Source: Chitinophagaceae bacterium (GTDB taxonomy: Bacteria > Bacteroidota > Bacteroidia > Chitinophagales > Chitinophagaceae). Taken from it: a DNA stretch of 25,947 bases. The notes beneath the pieces are model-generated. The model had not been told where the DNA came from, searched no databases, and saw only the letters and a program-made list of their open reading frames with translations. The first letter of the stretch is position 1, and every line of letters starts with the position of its first letter. The translations under genes were made by a program, and so were the position numbers. Shown piece by piece: positions 17,338 to 24,604 of the stretch. Where the stretch lies: assembly GCA_016786965.1 (NCBI GenBank), contig JAEUVL010000529.1, positions 1-25,947 on the forward strand, written 5' to 3'.

Positions 17338-17781
17338 ATGGGAACACAAGCATTAGCCAGAATGACTGAAAGAATGCCGTCCGCATTTGACGATTTCTTT
17401 AAGCCTTGGAACGAATGGTTTGATAACGGCGGAATCTGGGGAAAAATGATTAATGTACCTGCTGTAAACATCACTGAGCACAAGGATCAATATGAAGTGG
17501 CGCTGGCCGTACCCGGTATGAAGAAAGATGATTTTAAAATTGATGTAGAGGGAAATATGCTGACCATCAGCAGCGAAAAAGAAGAGACCAAAGAGGAAAA
17601 AGAGAAAAAGTTTACCCGCAAAGAGTATAACTATTCTTCCTTCAGCCGAACATTCACCTTACCAGAAGAGATCAACAAAGAGAAGATTGAAGCCATGTAT
17701 GAAGACGGCGTTCTAAAAATTGCTTTGCCCCGCAAAGAGGAGGCAAGGAAACCTTCAGCAAAACATATAGCTGTGAAATAA
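17338..17781 (+). CDS. Small heat-shock protein, Hsp20/alpha-crystallin family
   Basis: ATP-independent holding chaperone of 147 residues that keeps unfolding proteins soluble until DnaK/ClpB-type machines refold them. The alpha-crystallin domain runs from about residue 38 (VPAVNITEHKDQYEVALAVP) to 136, with the conserved MKKDDFKIDVEGNMLTISSE strand region, and the A-x-x-x-n-GVLxxxLP signature (MYEDGVLKIALPRK). A C-terminal I/V-x-I/V-type tail is weak (HIAVK). An in-frame ATG at 17263 is rejected because it lies inside the promoter and before the strong ribosome site. A terminator follows, so it is monocistronic. Lysine- and glutamate-rich 105-125 segment is normal for the family. Confidence 0.96.
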   Translation: MGTQALARMTERMPSAFDDFFKPWNEWFDNGGIWGKMINVPAVNITEHKDQYEVALAVPGMKKDDFKIDVEGNMLTISSEKEETKEEKEKKFTRKEYNYSSFSRTFTLPEEINKEKIEAMYEDGVLKIALPRKEEARKPSAKHIAVK

Positions 17782-17799
17782 GCAGCTTCTGTGCAATTC

Positions 17800-17832
17800 A
17801 AACCCCGTTATGTTTAGTAGCGGGGTTTTTTA
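17800..17832 (+). terminator. Intrinsic terminator of hsp20
   Basis: AAACCCCG pairs with CGGGGTTT, extended inward by three pairs, around a TGTTTAG loop, and is followed by a T-run. It starts 19 bp after the stop codon. Confidence 0.88.
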
Positions 17833-17842
17833 GTTAAAGCCT

Positions 17843-17868
17843 GTCAATTGACTGTGACTGATGTCAGT
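17843..17868 (+). promoter_or_regulatory. Crp/Fnr-like operator candidate upstream of coiled-coil gene
   Basis: A perfect 10-bp palindrome GTCAATTGAC (17843-17852) adjoins GTGACTGATGTCAGT (17854-17868), which contains TGAC-TGAT-GTCA. The second element recurs with one change at 21960-21974. It lies 107 bp before the gene at 17975. Confidence 0.45.
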
Positions 17869-17974
17869 AAAGATGATGATATGAATTCTTGTCTTCTTTT
17901 ACCGGCTCTGAATATCTTTATCTCTGATCATCGGTAACTACGGAAACTATTATCCTTCTTAACAGATATCACCA

Positions 17975-18352
17975 ATGCAATTTTTTAAAATAAAGCGATT
18001 ACAGTATGAAACGGATACCTGGAAACGCCTGTTGTTTTTCCTGATGGAAGAGACTGTGCAACTGAAAAACTTACTCACTGAAATCCTTAAAGAGGATTTC
18101 CATAACAACTGCCTGCCTGAATTGGAAGATTTTCAAACCCGATTTATCAAACAAGATGAAAGAATACAACTGCTGCGGCATGAGGTGGCAGAATTTGACC
18201 GGCTGCTACAACGAGAAATAATAGAAGATGGGCAGTTAAAAAAAGCAGTGGATAGAAAAATAAATCAACTGCGTAACAATATTACCAATGCAGAACAGGA
18301 GTTTAACCAGCTCCAGGCAGCATTTAACAGCTATCTGCTAGAGAAGAGCTGA
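17975..18352 (+). CDS. Small coiled-coil protein, unknown function
   Basis: 125 residues, almost wholly helical and charged. Leucine-rich heptad-like stretches cover about 25-65 (LMEETVQLKNLLTEILKED) and 70-120 (LLRHEVAEFDRLLQREI through FNQLQAAFNSYLLEKS). No signal peptide, membrane helix or cysteine-rich motif is seen apart from one cysteine. I do not recognise a family. It follows hsp20 after a terminator and a palindromic operator candidate, so it is probably transcribed alone and perhaps induced with the stress genes. A scaffold or chaperone-adaptor role would be guesswork. Confidence 0.75.
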   Translation: MQFFKIKRLQYETDTWKRLLFFLMEETVQLKNLLTEILKEDFHNNCLPELEDFQTRFIKQDERIQLLRHEVAEFDRLLQREIIEDGQLKKAVDRKINQLRNNITNAEQEFNQLQAAFNSYLLEKS

Positions 18353-18454
18353 TTAGCCACCAGCCATGACGACCATTGTAATCTTAAATGACAGGCATCA
18401 TTTTTAAGGCCCATTACAAGGGTTAATTTGCAACCGACAATTAAAATCAGGGCC

Positions 18455-19111
18455 ATGAAAAAGATAAAATGGACAATCATTATCCTGTTGCTGGTAGCAG
18501 TGGGATGCACCACATCCAAAATAACATCCTCCTGGAAAGAAAGCAGTCATGTTCCTAAGTTGTACAACAAGGTCATGGTATTGGGGCTTATTCGGGAATC
18601 AGACCGGACTATTCAGGAAAATATGGAAAACCACCTGGTTGGTGATTTAAAGGATCTCGGCTATAATGCAGTGTCTTCAATGGGCGAATATGGACCAAAG
18701 GCATTTGACAACATGACAGAAGAAGAGGCAATCGGTAAGATCAAAAATGGCGGTATTGACGCTGTCGTCACAATTGTATTGCTGGATAAAGAGAAAGAAC
18801 GGAAATATGTGCCAGGCAATACCCATTACTCACCGTATGGCTACTACTATAACCGCTTCTGGGGCTATAGGGCTACCTTGTACCGCCGCATCTATGAACC
18901 GGGTTATTATGTCACAGATACAAAGTATTTCTGGGAAAGTAATTTGTATGATATGGTGACACAGAAATTAGTTTACTCCGTGCAAACCCAATCATTTGAC
19001 CCGGCTAATACAGAAAGTTTGGGGCATGAGTATGGTCAGCTGATCATGCAGGACATGGTCAAGAACAATGTGATAAAAAGGACCAGTGAATTCCCTACCC
19101 GTGGATTCTGA
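18455..19111 (+). CDS. Lipoprotein with tyrosine-rich segment, possibly DUF4136/LpoB-like
   Basis: 218 residues from the preferred ATG at 18455, which opens MKKIKWTIIILLLVAVGC, a textbook lipoprotein signal with lipobox VAVGC. An upstream in-frame ATG (18428) would put nine polar residues before it and is less likely. The mature part starts TTSKITSSWK and has an alternating alpha/beta pattern (KVMVLGLIRESDRTIQENMENHL, AVSSMGEYG, GGIDAVVTIVLLDKE) like DUF4136 and LpoB-type lipoproteins, followed by a Tyr/Arg-rich segment (about 127-155). Bacteroidota lipoproteins like this are anchored in the outer membrane or periplasm. Family assignment is tentative; function unknown. Confidence 0.85.
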   Translation: MKKIKWTIIILLLVAVGCTTSKITSSWKESSHVPKLYNKVMVLGLIRESDRTIQENMENHLVGDLKDLGYNAVSSMGEYGPKAFDNMTEEEAIGKIKNGGIDAVVTIVLLDKEKERKYVPGNTHYSPYGYYYNRFWGYRATLYRRIYEPGYYVTDTKYFWESNLYDMVTQKLVYSVQTQSFDPANTESLGHEYGQLIMQDMVKNNVIKRTSEFPTRGF

Positions 19112-19152
19112 CTTACAGGCAGTATATGTTCCCATTTTCAACTGCTAAATAG

Positions 19153-19183
19153 AAGCGGCCCCTTGCCAGTCAAAGGGCCGCTT
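19153..19183. terminator. Hairpin between convergent genes
   Basis: AAGCGGCCC pairs with GGGCCGCTT over 9 bp around a 13-nt loop. It sits between the convergent lipoprotein gene and receiver-Crp gene, and probably ends both transcripts. The T-run is weak on either side. Confidence 0.7.
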
Positions 19184-19195
19184 ACTTTAGCTAAT

Positions 19196-20254
19196 TCAGT
19201 TAATTAGCTTTTCCAGTTTCTTTTGATCAAGGAAAAAAATACGGCCCTCTCTTATATCGATCAGTTTTTCATTTCGGAAATCTCCTAATGTCCTGATCAG
19301 GGATTCTGTGGCAGTGCCTGCAATAGTTGCGAGGCTTTCCCTGCTTATATCAATAGAGAACGAGTCATCTCCATCCATTTGGTATTTCCTTCTGAGCAAT
19401 AGCAGGGCCTCCGCTACTTTCTTACGGAGGGAATTATAGGCCAGGCCCAATAGCTGTTCTTCCTTAACAGAAATATTCTTGGCAAGTAATTGTATAAACT
19501 TACGGGCCACTTCCGGGTTGGTGGTAAGAAGTTCATCAAAATCCTCTCTGGGTATTATGGCCAGTTCTGTTTCCTCCATTGCTTCAGCCGTATCTTTATA
19601 AGCTGTCCCTTCTAATAAAGCAATGTGCCCTAGAAAATCACCGGGACTGAATAACTCGGTGACAAGTTCCTTTCCATCCTCATTGGCCTTTACCGTTTTC
19701 ACTTTTCCTTTTACAATATAATAAAGCCGGTTGGGATGATTACCTTCTGTATAGATTGTTTGCTTCTTTTTGAACTTATTTATATTTCGGTCAAGGGTAA
19801 GAGAATGCAGCGCTGATTTCCCTGAACTGGTATCCAACAAAAATTGAACGCCCGGTAAACCCGGTGCGAGATCTTGTTTCAGCAGATCATATTTATGAAG
19901 GCGCCCATCTACAGCATTCAGCAATTCAGTTCCCGTAAAGGGCTTAGTAATATAATCATCAGCTCCGGATTCCATTCCTTTCCTCATATCCTGTCTTTCC
20001 GCTTTAGCTGTCAGAAAAATAAATGGTGTATTCTTTATAGCCTCATTCTTATGAATCGCATGCAACACCCCATAACCGTCCAATACCGGCATCATGATGT
20101 CGCAAATGATCAGATCTGGTTTATACGCAATTGCCTTCTCCACTCCTGTTTTACCGTTTTCTGCCAGTATTACTTTATAATTTGATAGCTCTAGTATCTC
20201 AGCTGTATTACTCCGCACATCTTCATTGTCTTCTATTAGCAGGATCTTTTTCAT
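19196..20254 (-). CDS. Response regulator fused to Crp/Fnr-type DNA-binding protein
   Basis: 352 residues with three parts: a receiver domain (1-120; acidic Glu8/Asp9, phosphoacceptor Asp52 in IICDIMMP, Thr82, Lys104 in ITKPF), a cyclic-nucleotide-binding-like beta-roll (about 155-265, with YYIVKGKVKTV and FSPGDFLGHIALLEGTAYKDTAEA), and a winged helix-turn-helix of the Crp type (about 275-345, SRESLATIAGTATESLIRTL). So phosphorylation and possibly a second ligand feed one transcription factor. Its start codon lies 1 bp after the stop of the upstream histidine kinase, so the two are co-translated and form a cognate pair. The Crp family usually binds TGAC/TGTGA-type palindromes, which fits the TGAC-N4-GTCA sites nearby. 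Ligand unknown. Confidence 0.93.
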   Translation of the reverse strand: MKKILLIEDNEDVRSNTAEILELSNYKVILAENGKTGVEKAIAYKPDLIICDIMMPVLDGYGVLHAIHKNEAIKNTPFIFLTAKAERQDMRKGMESGADDYITKPFTGTELLNAVDGRLHKYDLLKQDLAPGLPGVQFLLDTSSGKSALHSLTLDRNINKFKKKQTIYTEGNHPNRLYYIVKGKVKTVKANEDGKELVTELFSPGDFLGHIALLEGTAYKDTAEAMEETELAIIPREDFDELLTTNPEVARKFIQLLAKNISVKEEQLLGLAYNSLRKKVAEALLLLRRKYQMDGDDSFSIDISRESLATIAGTATESLIRTLGDFRNEKLIDIREGRIFFLDQKKLEKLIN

Positions 20255-20255
20255 A

Positions 20256-21956
20256 TCACATTTTTAACTGGTGAAATGTAACAATGAACTCCGTTCCGGT
20301 ACCCAGCTCACTTTTGCATGCTACACTACCATTCATAAGTTCTGCATATTTGGAAACAATATGCAACCCAAGTCCTGTTCCCTGTATGCTGCCGGCATTG
20401 GCGCCACGGAAAAAACGTTCCATCAAATGCTTTTGATCTTCATTTGAAATACCAATCCCCTTATCCTTTACCGAAAGAATGAACTGGCCCTGTCGTACAG
20501 TGGTGTTGATTTCAATAGAGCTTCCTTCAGGTGAAAATTTACTGGCATTAGACACCAGGTTCATCACTATATGCTTTAACAGGGAAGCATCCATAAATAT
20601 CTCTGCGGCTCCTTTATGTTTCGTATAAAAAGCCTGATCATTCTTTAATATATTCTTCAGCTCATTTGCAACTACTGTTATAAACTGCCTGATATTAATA
20701 TGAACCGGCCGTACCAGTATCTTTCCCTCCTCAATTTTACCAACACTCAGAAAATCATTAAGAATATCAGTCAATGTGCTGACAGCCCCAATGATCCGCT
20801 GCAAGTGCTTCTCTCTCTTGGGCTGGTCCCTGGTCATGGTGTACTTTTCCAGCAGGTAGGCTGATGAAAGCACGGTGCTCAGCGGGGTCCTGAATTCATG
20901 TGACGCCATGGTCACAAATCTTGACTTTAGTTCTCCCAGTTCCTTTTCCTTCTTCAGATTCTCCAGCAAATGCTCTTCCGCTTTCTTTTGCTCAGTAATA
21001 TCAATCGCAATACCCATGAAGCCGGTAATTAGTCCTGCCGAATTACGTATAGAAGTGATCGTCAGCAGTACCGGGAATACGGTCTTATCCTTACGGATAA
21101 AAGTATAACGCTCCTCTGCATGAATATTTCGTTTCGATTTTTCCACCAATACATTAAAATCATCATCGATAACCTGTCCGAATTCTTTGAGCAATTTTTC
21201 ACGCTTGGTATTGATCTCATTTTTATCATGAAACAACAGCACACTATGCTTGTTTACAACTGCTGCCACCGGATAGCCTGTACTTCTCGAAGCTTCGGGA
21301 TTAAAGAATTTAATGATCCCCTTTGCATCAGTAGCAATAATCATGGCACCTGCATTATCAAAAAGGGCCTGTTGAAACGATTGTGCATTCTCCAGGCTGG
21401 CTGCAGACTTCCTCAATTGCTCCAGGGTAAAGTTCAGGTCCTTTGTACGCTGGGCCACTTTCGCTTCGAGCTCCGCATGAAGATTTTCAATAGCAGCCTC
21501 CGATCTTTTCCGGGATGAAATATTATTGATAAAAGCAATGATAAACTGTTTGCCGTTCTTTTTGTAATTGCTCAGATTGATCTCTGCCGGAAACTCAGTG
21601 CCATCTTTTCTAACGGCAAAAATCTCTCGTCCGTTTCCCATTAAACGGGTGTCAGGTTGGGTGATATATTTTTGGTGAAAACGGCTATGCTTATTCCGCA
21701 GCCTCAATGGCACCAATATTTCTATTCTTTTGCCAATCAATTCTTTCTCTTCATACCCCAGTTCATTTAATGCATAAGGATTTATGGCAGAGATTTGGCC
21801 GGCAGCATCAGTGATAATGATCCCCATGGTGGCATAAAAAAAAATAGCCTCAAAATGCCTGGAGGATATATTGTTTATGTTGGAATAAACCGGCATAACA
21901 TTGATACCCGAATGGATGTATTCGTTTGCCAATTCTATGGAATGTATCCGTGACAA
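20256..21956 (-). CDS. PAS-domain sensor histidine kinase
   Basis: 566 residues, without membrane helices, so a cytoplasmic sensor. PAS1 spans about 32-148 (GIIITDAAGQISAINPYALNELGY), a linking helix 149-190, PAS2 195-322 (MIIATDAKGIIKFFNPEA, ending GIAIDITEQKKAEEHL), HisKA 345-410 with phosphoacceptor His353 in ASHEFRTPLS, and an HATPase_c domain from about 455 with N-box NLVSNASKFSPEG, G1 DKGIGIS and G2 GTGLGLHIV. It pairs with the receiver-Crp regulator encoded 1 bp downstream. The start at 21956 lies only 5 bp from a palindromic motif; an in-frame ATG at 21896 just before PAS1 is an alternative that would leave the motif as an upstream operator. The PAS signal (redox, oxygen, light) cannot be told from sequence. 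Confidence 0.93.
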   Translation of the reverse strand: MSRIHSIELANEYIHSGINVMPVYSNINNISSRHFEAIFFYATMGIIITDAAGQISAINPYALNELGYEEKELIGKRIEILVPLRLRNKHSRFHQKYITQPDTRLMGNGREIFAVRKDGTEFPAEINLSNYKKNGKQFIIAFINNISSRKRSEAAIENLHAELEAKVAQRTKDLNFTLEQLRKSAASLENAQSFQQALFDNAGAMIIATDAKGIIKFFNPEASRSTGYPVAAVVNKHSVLLFHDKNEINTKREKLLKEFGQVIDDDFNVLVEKSKRNIHAEERYTFIRKDKTVFPVLLTITSIRNSAGLITGFMGIAIDITEQKKAEEHLLENLKKEKELGELKSRFVTMASHEFRTPLSTVLSSAYLLEKYTMTRDQPKREKHLQRIIGAVSTLTDILNDFLSVGKIEEGKILVRPVHINIRQFITVVANELKNILKNDQAFYTKHKGAAEIFMDASLLKHIVMNLVSNASKFSPEGSSIEINTTVRQGQFILSVKDKGIGISNEDQKHLMERFFRGANAGSIQGTGLGLHIVSKYAELMNGSVACKSELGTGTEFIVTFHQLKM

Positions 21957-21959
21957 TGG

Positions 21960-21987
21960 GTGACTAATGTCAGTTCACTGGCTGACA
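21960..21987 (-). promoter_or_regulatory. Crp/Fnr-like operator candidate at histidine kinase start
   Basis: GTGACTAATGTCAGT (21960-21974) matches the element at 17854-17868 in 14 of 15 bases and contains TGAC-TAAT-GTCA. It overlaps a second inverted repeat, TGTCAG with CTGACA (21968-21973, 21982-21987). Placement suggests autoregulation of the kinase-regulator pair. Confidence 0.45.
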
Positions 21988-22020
21988 CTGAGCGGGAAAA
22001 GAAATTTTCAGAAGGGGAGG

Positions 22021-22311
22021 CTACTTCTTAAAAAGTTTGCCAAGCTTGTCTTCAGCCTTAGCAGTAATTTTTTTGGCCAGCAAACTGATGCCATAATTAA
22101 GGGTGCTTCTCAATACCCCATCGCCTTTAAGATTAGCTTCTGCCTGATGATCCATTATGTCATTATAGGCCTCTTTGGCTAGGGAAGAAGGCTTCAGAGT
22201 GGTCTTTAGACCAGTCCAGTTCTTACGGATAGAATCTTCTAGCTCAGCCTGGCGCTTCTTTATGCGCAATTTCTCTGCCTTAAGCTGGTGTATGCTTTTA
22301 ATCTTCTTCAT
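22021..22311 (-). CDS. Small basic helical protein, last gene of YtxH/holin-X operon
   Basis: 96 residues, lysine-rich, with helical N-terminal half (QLKAEKLRIKKRQAELEDSIRKNWTGL) and a C-terminal amphipathic stretch (YGISLLAKKITAKAEDKLGKLFKK). No membrane helix or signal peptide. Its start overlaps the end of the holin-X gene by 14 bp, implying translational coupling. In position it matches yqjK after yqjD-yqjE in Escherichia coli, a small operon of DUF883-type, DUF1469 and basic proteins, but I see no sequence proof of homology. Function unknown. Confidence 0.82.
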   Translation of the reverse strand: MKKIKSIHQLKAEKLRIKKRQAELEDSIRKNWTGLKTTLKPSSLAKEAYNDIMDHQAEANLKGDGVLRSTLNYGISLLAKKITAKAEDKLGKLFKK

Positions 22312-22654
22312 CAGAGGAAAATAATTGTTTGATTAATGCATTCATCACCGGCAGGCGAATGATCCTGCCCCTTGCCGCCCAAATAATGAGTGCCAGTAAA
22401 AGGTAAAAACCGGCAACCAGTAAAAAGCCCAGCCACATTTTTCCCAGCCAAATGCCTAATACAAGGGCGAGAGCAACGCCTCCGAAAATTATGAAAAGGA
22501 AAAGTATGAGTGCAACAAAAATACCTGCCAGTACATTAGCTGTAATAGCAGATGCTTTTTCTGCTGCACTCAACTTTACTGCATCGATCCTGTTATTGAT
22601 GTATTCTTTTACCGAATCAATCAACTCTTCAGCTTTCGCAAAGGTCTTTTCCAT
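22298..22654 (-). CDS. Holin-X/DUF1469 family (YqjE-like) membrane protein
   Basis: 118 residues. A helical N-terminal part (1-35, EELIDSVKEYINNRIDAVKLSAAEK) is followed by two long hydrophobic helices (about 40-67 and 74-93) and a polar acidic tail ending SSDEED. This is the plan of the phage_holin_3_6/DUF1469 family, which despite the name is chromosomal and found in stress-induced operons such as yqjDEK. Not a lysis gene: no phage genes are near. It lies 38 bp after the YtxH gene and overlaps the next gene. Confidence 0.86.
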   Translation of the reverse strand: MEKTFAKAEELIDSVKEYINNRIDAVKLSAAEKASAITANVLAGIFVALILFLFIIFGGVALALVLGIWLGKMWLGFLLVAGFYLLLALIIWAARGRIIRLPVMNALIKQLFSSDEED

Positions 22655-22692
22655 GTAAGCAGTATTAATTTAAATATACTAAGCCCCTGCAC

Positions 22693-22929
22693 CTATGCAA
22701 ACTCGTCAGCTTTCTCTTTTACTGTTTGTACGAACTCTTCCTTAAGTTCACTTAGTTTTTCCTTACCACTACGGAATTTATCTTTTACTCCTTTCGCCAG
22801 TTTCTCGCCTTTCTCTTTTATTTTTTTTCTGGTCTCGCTTCCTTTATCAGGAGCTAATAAAATCCCGGCGGCTGCACCAATGGCAGCACCCGCAAACAAG
22901 GCGGCTACTATTTTACCTGCGTTATTCAT
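22693..22929 (-). CDS. YtxH-domain protein
   Basis: 78 residues with the classical YtxH opening: a glycine/alanine-rich membrane helix (KIVAALFAGAAIGAAAGILLAP) followed by DKGSETRKKIKEKGEKL and a lysine-rich amphipathic helix. YtxH proteins are small general-stress membrane proteins in many phyla; molecular role unknown. First of a three-gene operon with the holin-X and basic-protein genes. A 12-bp perfect palindrome at 23011-23022 lies about 82 bp upstream. Confidence 0.9.
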   Translation of the reverse strand: MNNAGKIVAALFAGAAIGAAAGILLAPDKGSETRKKIKEKGEKLAKGVKDKFRSGKEKLSELKEEFVQTVKEKADEFA

Positions 22930-23010
22930 AATCTGTGTTTTTGATTAATTAATATCCGTAAGTTAGCAACAGTCATGCCAGTAAAAAATGACACCACTCA
23001 CATGTATCAA

Positions 23011-23022
23011 TGATGATCATCA
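23011..23022. promoter_or_regulatory. 12-bp palindrome TGATGATCATCA upstream of YtxH operon
   Basis: Perfect self-complementary 12-mer in the 110-bp gap before the YtxH gene. On the minus strand it directly follows TTATTTTG, one base off the TAnnTTTG promoter element, so it would overlap the transcription start region. Operator function is inference. Confidence 0.35.
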
Positions 23023-23039
23023 AAATAACCAGAAAATGA

Positions 23040-23405
23040 TCATCCAAGATTCTTTTTTAGCACCTCCAGAAGATGTTCCCCGGTAAACGGTTTCACGATA
23101 TAACCATCAGCCCCCATTTGCATACCAGCATCTATTTCTTTTTTCTCTGTTGAGGCCGTAAAGAAAACAAACCGTGATTCGTTTAGGGCTGGGTGCTGGC
23201 GGATATGTTCCAGCAGGCTATAGCCGTTCATTTCAGGCATCTGGATATCACATAAAATAAGGTTGGGTGCTTGCCGTAGTGCAATATCGAGGGCTTCTTT
23301 GCCATTACAGGCAGGAATCACAGTATAATTGCTCAATTCAAGCAGCTCAACCGTGTTCTCCCGTATATGTTCATTATCCTCAACAAGAAAAATTGTTTGT
23401 TTCAT
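23040..23405 (-). CDS. Single-domain response regulator (receiver only)
   Basis: 121 residues from the preferred ATG at 23405 (MKQTIFLVEDN), which matches the start of other receivers; in-frame ATGs at 23411 and 23462 add residues with no receiver equivalent. Phosphoacceptor Asp53 lies in ILCDIQMP, acidic pocket Glu9/Asp10, Thr in FFTAS, Lys in IVKPF. No output domain. It shares long identical runs with the receiver of the Crp fusion protein at 19196-20254 (ENT/SNT, LELSNY, MGADGY/SGADDY, KPFTG), so the two are recent paralogs. It may draw phosphate from the same kinase or act as a phosphate sink. 110 bp separate it from the YtxH operon. Confidence 0.92.
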   Translation of the reverse strand: MKQTIFLVEDNEHIRENTVELLELSNYTVIPACNGKEALDIALRQAPNLILCDIQMPEMNGYSLLEHIRQHPALNESRFVFFTASTEKKEIDAGMQMGADGYIVKPFTGEHLLEVLKKNLG

Positions 23406-23588
23406 GCTCATGAGGTTTAATGTTAAACTCATTAAAGGTAGAAACAAATGAATTGGTTGCAAGCTTTTACTGGTACAATATAAATCCGGGTACAGTATTA
23501 TAATTTACTCTGATCTGTAATCGACGGAAAAAGACAAACTTATTAGACAACTTATATAAAAAGATCATGGTATTGATGATTCAAAGTG

Positions 23589-24593
23589 TTAATAACCAGC
23601 AGTTTTGGTAGGCGGATTATTCTTTTGCTGCTTTTCCAGCTTCTTAAAATAACCGCGGAATAAAAAACTATGCTTCAATGCTTCCATATTCTGGTTAAAT
23701 CCTTCTGCTGCTTTTTCTATCTGGTCCAGGCTTGCATTTAACTTACCTACTATCAGTGAGTCTTTGAGTAATGCATGTATGGACCCATTTCCTGTATTAA
23801 TGTCCTGCTCCATACCTGATACCATCCTGTTTACAACTATGGCCAGGGAGTCGGCATGATGACCTGCTGTTTTTACTGTACGGACCGCCTCATTAAGGTT
23901 AATGGCAAACGAACTATCAACCAATAAAGCCCCTGCAGACCCTTTGCCGTTTTTAATACCCGATACGATTTCCTGCAGTTCAGTCATCATATTATCAGCT
24001 CTTGAGGTTGCTTGCCTTACAGAGATCAGCGATCTGTGCAGGTTTTGTGGCAATGTGTTATCATTTAACAGGGTCCATAGGGCCTGGCTGCTATTCAGCC
24101 GTTGCACGGTGGTTTTCAATCCTTCGGCGATCTCAGCCACATCATTATTTGTTTTGTGAAGGGTTTGTATCATTCCTTCGGTATCAATAGATTTTTTGGA
24201 AGCCAGGATATCTCCATCTTCTGCCAGCATACCGGGCACACCGGCCGGAATAATATTCACTACTTTGTTTCCCACCAGTCCGTCGGTACCAATTGATACA
24301 ACTGCATTCTTCCGGATCACCTCTTTCATCTTTGTATCAATTATCATAGTTACTTCTATCACCGTATCACTAAGTATCCGGATTTTCTTTACCGTACCTG
24401 CCTGTATGCCTGCAAACCGTACATTGTTTCCCGACACTAATCCCTGCACATTTTCAAACCTTGCTTTCAACACATAATTATCACCGAAAAGATTCCTGTT
24501 TCTCCCGATCATGTACAGGAGCAGGATCAGGAAAAAAATTCCGGCCAGCACAAATATGCCCAGTTTTATATTACTCATTACCCGCTTTGCCAT
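23589..24593 (-). CDS. MCE/MlaD family lipid-transport protein
   Basis: 334 residues. An N-terminal anchor helix (about 9-29, LGIFVLAGIFFLILLLYMIG) is followed by one MCE domain (about 38-117, with VQGLVSGNNVRFAGIQAGTVKKI and GTDGLVGNKVVNI). The long C-terminal part is helical with repeated GSxxALLxDS-type segments (GSAGALLVDSSF, GSIHALLKDSLI), which in longer MCE proteins form a channel across the periplasm. MlaD-type proteins form hexameric rings under the MlaE permease and carry phospholipids between membranes. It lies 11 bp after the ATPase gene and completes a permease-ATPase-MCE operon, the usual Bacteroidota order. Confidence 0.93.
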   Translation of the reverse strand: MAKRVMSNIKLGIFVLAGIFFLILLLYMIGRNRNLFGDNYVLKARFENVQGLVSGNNVRFAGIQAGTVKKIRILSDTVIEVTMIIDTKMKEVIRKNAVVSIGTDGLVGNKVVNIIPAGVPGMLAEDGDILASKKSIDTEGMIQTLHKTNNDVAEIAEGLKTTVQRLNSSQALWTLLNDNTLPQNLHRSLISVRQATSRADNMMTELQEIVSGIKNGKGSAGALLVDSSFAINLNEAVRTVKTAGHHADSLAIVVNRMVSGMEQDINTGNGSIHALLKDSLIVGKLNASLDQIEKAAEGFNQNMEALKHSFLFRGYFKKLEKQQKNNPPTKTAGY

Positions 24594-24604
24594 ACAATAA
24601 AGTA

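Noticed and set aside
22298..22654. Phage lysis holin and hence prophage remnant
   Set aside because: The DUF1469/holin-X family is chromosomal despite its name, and no phage gene occurs nearby.
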